A stretch of 64,000 nucleotides of DNA from assembly GCA_026874595.1 (NCBI GenBank), contig CM049322.1, forward strand, positions 29,017,340 to 29,081,339, given 5' to 3'. Source of the stretch: Sipunculus nudus. Its lineage: Eukaryota; Annelida; Sipuncula; Golfingiida; Sipunculidae. The translations under genes and the position numbers were made by a program. The notes beneath the pieces were generated by a model. That model ran no database searches. It saw only the letters and a program-made list of their open reading frames with translations, and had not been told where the DNA came from. Below, one piece after another: positions 61,941 through 64,000 of the stretch (position 1 is its first letter; each line of letters starts with the position of its first letter).

Positions 61941-63351
61941 TCAGTACATCTTGGCCTCCGTCTCCATGGCACTGTTCACGTGACCATCGTTCTCGTTGAC
62001 TGTGTTGCCATTGACTTCCGGTTTGTTGGATCGCCCGCCTATCGTTGGATTAAAAAAGTCTACTTGTTCTTCATTCTTCAGGGTTCCCCAGTGGTTGTAG
62101 TCGACCACTCCCCGCCCGTTATGTCGCACGTGATTATTTTCATCTTTCTTTCTCCGACAAACCAGGAAAACACAAACTCCAAGGAATATTATTGTCATGA
62201 CCACCAGCCAAATGAACAGACCCAGTATGAGGTACGGGTTTGATATCCACTCCCACGCGGCTACAAGGAAACAACAAAAAATCATGTCATGTTCAACGTT
62301 TGTAAACATTATTCAAGAACACTGTATCACTATATGCAAGACAATATAATAAGACAGACACTAGTTGTGTAATCACGAAACGTCATTCAAACCAGGTGTA
62401 TAGAATATACGGTACTTTTTTAAAGGCCTAAAAGGACACATAAAATATCAAATATGTTGTACTTGCACCATTAAACCTTCAGGATTTCATATTTTCTAAC
62501 GTCGGGCTAGGGATAACAGACGTCTTAATCTATGGCTTGGGTATTAAAGCGGACCCCTGCAGGGATCACTATATTTCATAAAAACAATCTTCTACGAGTT
62601 CTCACTGTTGCATTTTCAAAATTTTAGGATATTCGTTTGGACTTATATTGTCCAGTTTGTTATGTCTTGACCACCAGCATCCGTATGAGGAGATAATTAA
62701 GCCACTGGTGGGTATTACACGCGTGTCCTTTACACAAAGCAAGAGTCGGAAATCATCCAGTGCATGGACACAGTTTGGACATAGAAAAAATATAAAAGAC
62801 GAGACAATTTGCTGTTTCATGCAAATAAAATTCCCAAATTTTGATTATTTTGAAACAGTTTACTCAAATTCTCTGATATTTCCTGGAGTGGAAAAAATTT
62901 CCAGATTTTCCGCACTTTGACGGATGAATGACAGCCCTGCTCTAAGACTCTGCATGTTCAGAATTCATTATTTTGCCACTGAGCCTCTGGAACGGACGGG
63001 ATTGGTTTAAAGTCCCCTGTTAGGTGAATGATCCTGTGATTGTTCATACTGTAGTGCTCACCTGCCGTCTGTGCGGCCTCGCTGGGAGGTAGGACCCGGG
63101 TAGGTCCCGGAGACGACGTCGGTGTGTTGTACCTCGCTTTGTATTCAGCGTCTGTGATGAGATCCAGAGCAGACTTTATTTTGAATATGACAAATCATTC
63201 AAGTACAATATGACTAATCATTCATGTACAACATGACAAATCATCCAAGTACAATATGACTAATCATCCAAGTACATACTACCGAACATTTAAGTCATCA
63301 CACTGTTACACGGAATATATATGATTGGAAATACAATTTTCCCTATATATA

Positions 63352-63418
<67 letters not shown>

Positions 63419-64000
63419 TGCTACAAATATTCAATGGTTTCTCAACTATATTTATAAGAACTGTCACTGCTTTTTTTAAGGAATATTTTGAACAGTTTAA
63501 GTGCAGGTCGGCATTGACTGTGAAGGTAAATTCTATAGTGGTGTGCCAATTATTCGATTTAATCGATGATTAGTAGTTTTCTTTCATAATCGATTAAATC
63601 GGGTTGAATTTTTTTATAATCGATCACAAACGATTTTGTATGCATATCCAAAAAAGTCCTAGTATCCGAACAAAATATTCTAATTTTTCAGAGATATTAT
63701 AAAGACTGGGCACAAAATAGTGAACAGCATGAAAACTGAACCTTATGGAACAAATAAGTGTCAACAACCCGGATATTATCTTGACTTTTAGCGTGATGTA
63801 AAGTTAACCTTTATTTACTCGGAAAATATTTAAGGCATAAATCTGCCGCAGATTTTACGGTAACATGTAGAAGGTACATAACAATCGATTAACAATCGAT
63901 CATCGCTCGCTTATATCTTTCAATCGTCGAATATGATTTTACAACAAATACATGTCACTAAATACATGTGTGATACAGTGACAAACCTGTGATGAATGTT
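61941..64000 (-). CDS. Single-pass membrane protein, C-terminal exons (partial)
   Basis: Three exons join in frame on the minus strand: 64000-63987 (runs off the window, donor CAG|GTTTGT), 63151-63062 (acceptor CATCACAG, donor CAG|GTGAGC) and 62260-61941 (acceptor CCTTGTAG, stop TGA). The phases match at both junctions (1 and 1). Together they encode about 138 residues: a Pro/Ser/Thr-rich extracellular stalk (YNTPTSSPGPTRVLPP), a ~26-residue hydrophobic helix (YLILGLFIWLVVMTIIFLGV, then CVFLVC), a basic stop-transfer RRKK and an ~80-residue hydrophilic cytoplasmic tail ending AKMY. This is type I topology. I do not recognise the family; the ectodomain lies beyond the window. The gene is convergent with RBBP5. 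Confidence 0.7.
63345..63414. repeat. (AT)n microsatellite
   Basis: About 33 AT units in the intron of the minus-strand membrane-protein gene. Confidence 0.9.
63536..63930. repeat. AATCGAT-rich repeat, possible MITE
   Basis: Overlapping ATTCGATTTAATCGATGATT and ATAATCGATTAAATCG words at 63550-63640 recur at 63880-63930 (AACAATCGATTAACAATCGA). The inward similarity suggests a terminal repeat pair about 0.4 kb long, but exact ends and a target duplication are not visible. Confidence 0.4.

Overview
The window is AT-rich, intron-dense animal DNA full of transposons and tandem repeats. Two recognisable nuclear genes (MTERF4, RBBP5), long repeat-filled introns with GT-AG splice sites, many (AT)n and poly-C/poly-G tracts, and repeat families with hairpin heads followed by GTCC/CTGT microsatellites suggest a marine invertebrate, most likely a mollusc. 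That placement is inferred from gene divergence and remembered repeat families; no database was searched.

Layout. MTERF4, a mitochondrial ribosome-assembly factor, lies on the minus strand at 2.25-3.44 kb in a single coding exon. From 3.8 to 21.6 kb there is no recognised host gene: a TTAA-flanked MITE, a Helitron-like element carrying a 180-bp array, microsatellites, a Harbinger-like MITE, a 3.1-kb inverted-repeat element that holds three spliced exons of an unnamed protein family, and a decayed LINE. RBBP5, the WD40 scaffold of the SET1/MLL histone H3K4 methyltransferase complexes, fills 21.67-57.59 kb on the plus strand. I assembled sixteen coding exons with consistent phases, giving 516 codons plus stop. 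Its 17.3-kb intron 6 holds a nest of hairpin-headed repeats into which a 5.9-kb hAT-like transposon with an intact two-exon transposase gene has inserted. A tRNA-derived SINE lies near the RBBP5 3' end. At 60.2-64.0 kb the last exons of a convergent minus-strand gene encode the transmembrane and cytoplasmic tail of a single-pass membrane protein I do not recognise; it runs off the right edge.

Most interesting: (1) the hAT-like element, with open transposase, matching termini, a 6-bp target duplication and a reconstructible empty site; (2) a recurrent pattern in RBBP5 in which minisatellites grow from or abut exon-intron boundaries (exons 4, 5, 8, 9 and 13), creating decoy splice sites; (3) the TIR element containing exons of a lineage-expanded uncharacterised family. 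I found no CRISPR, operon or prokaryotic system, as expected for animal DNA.
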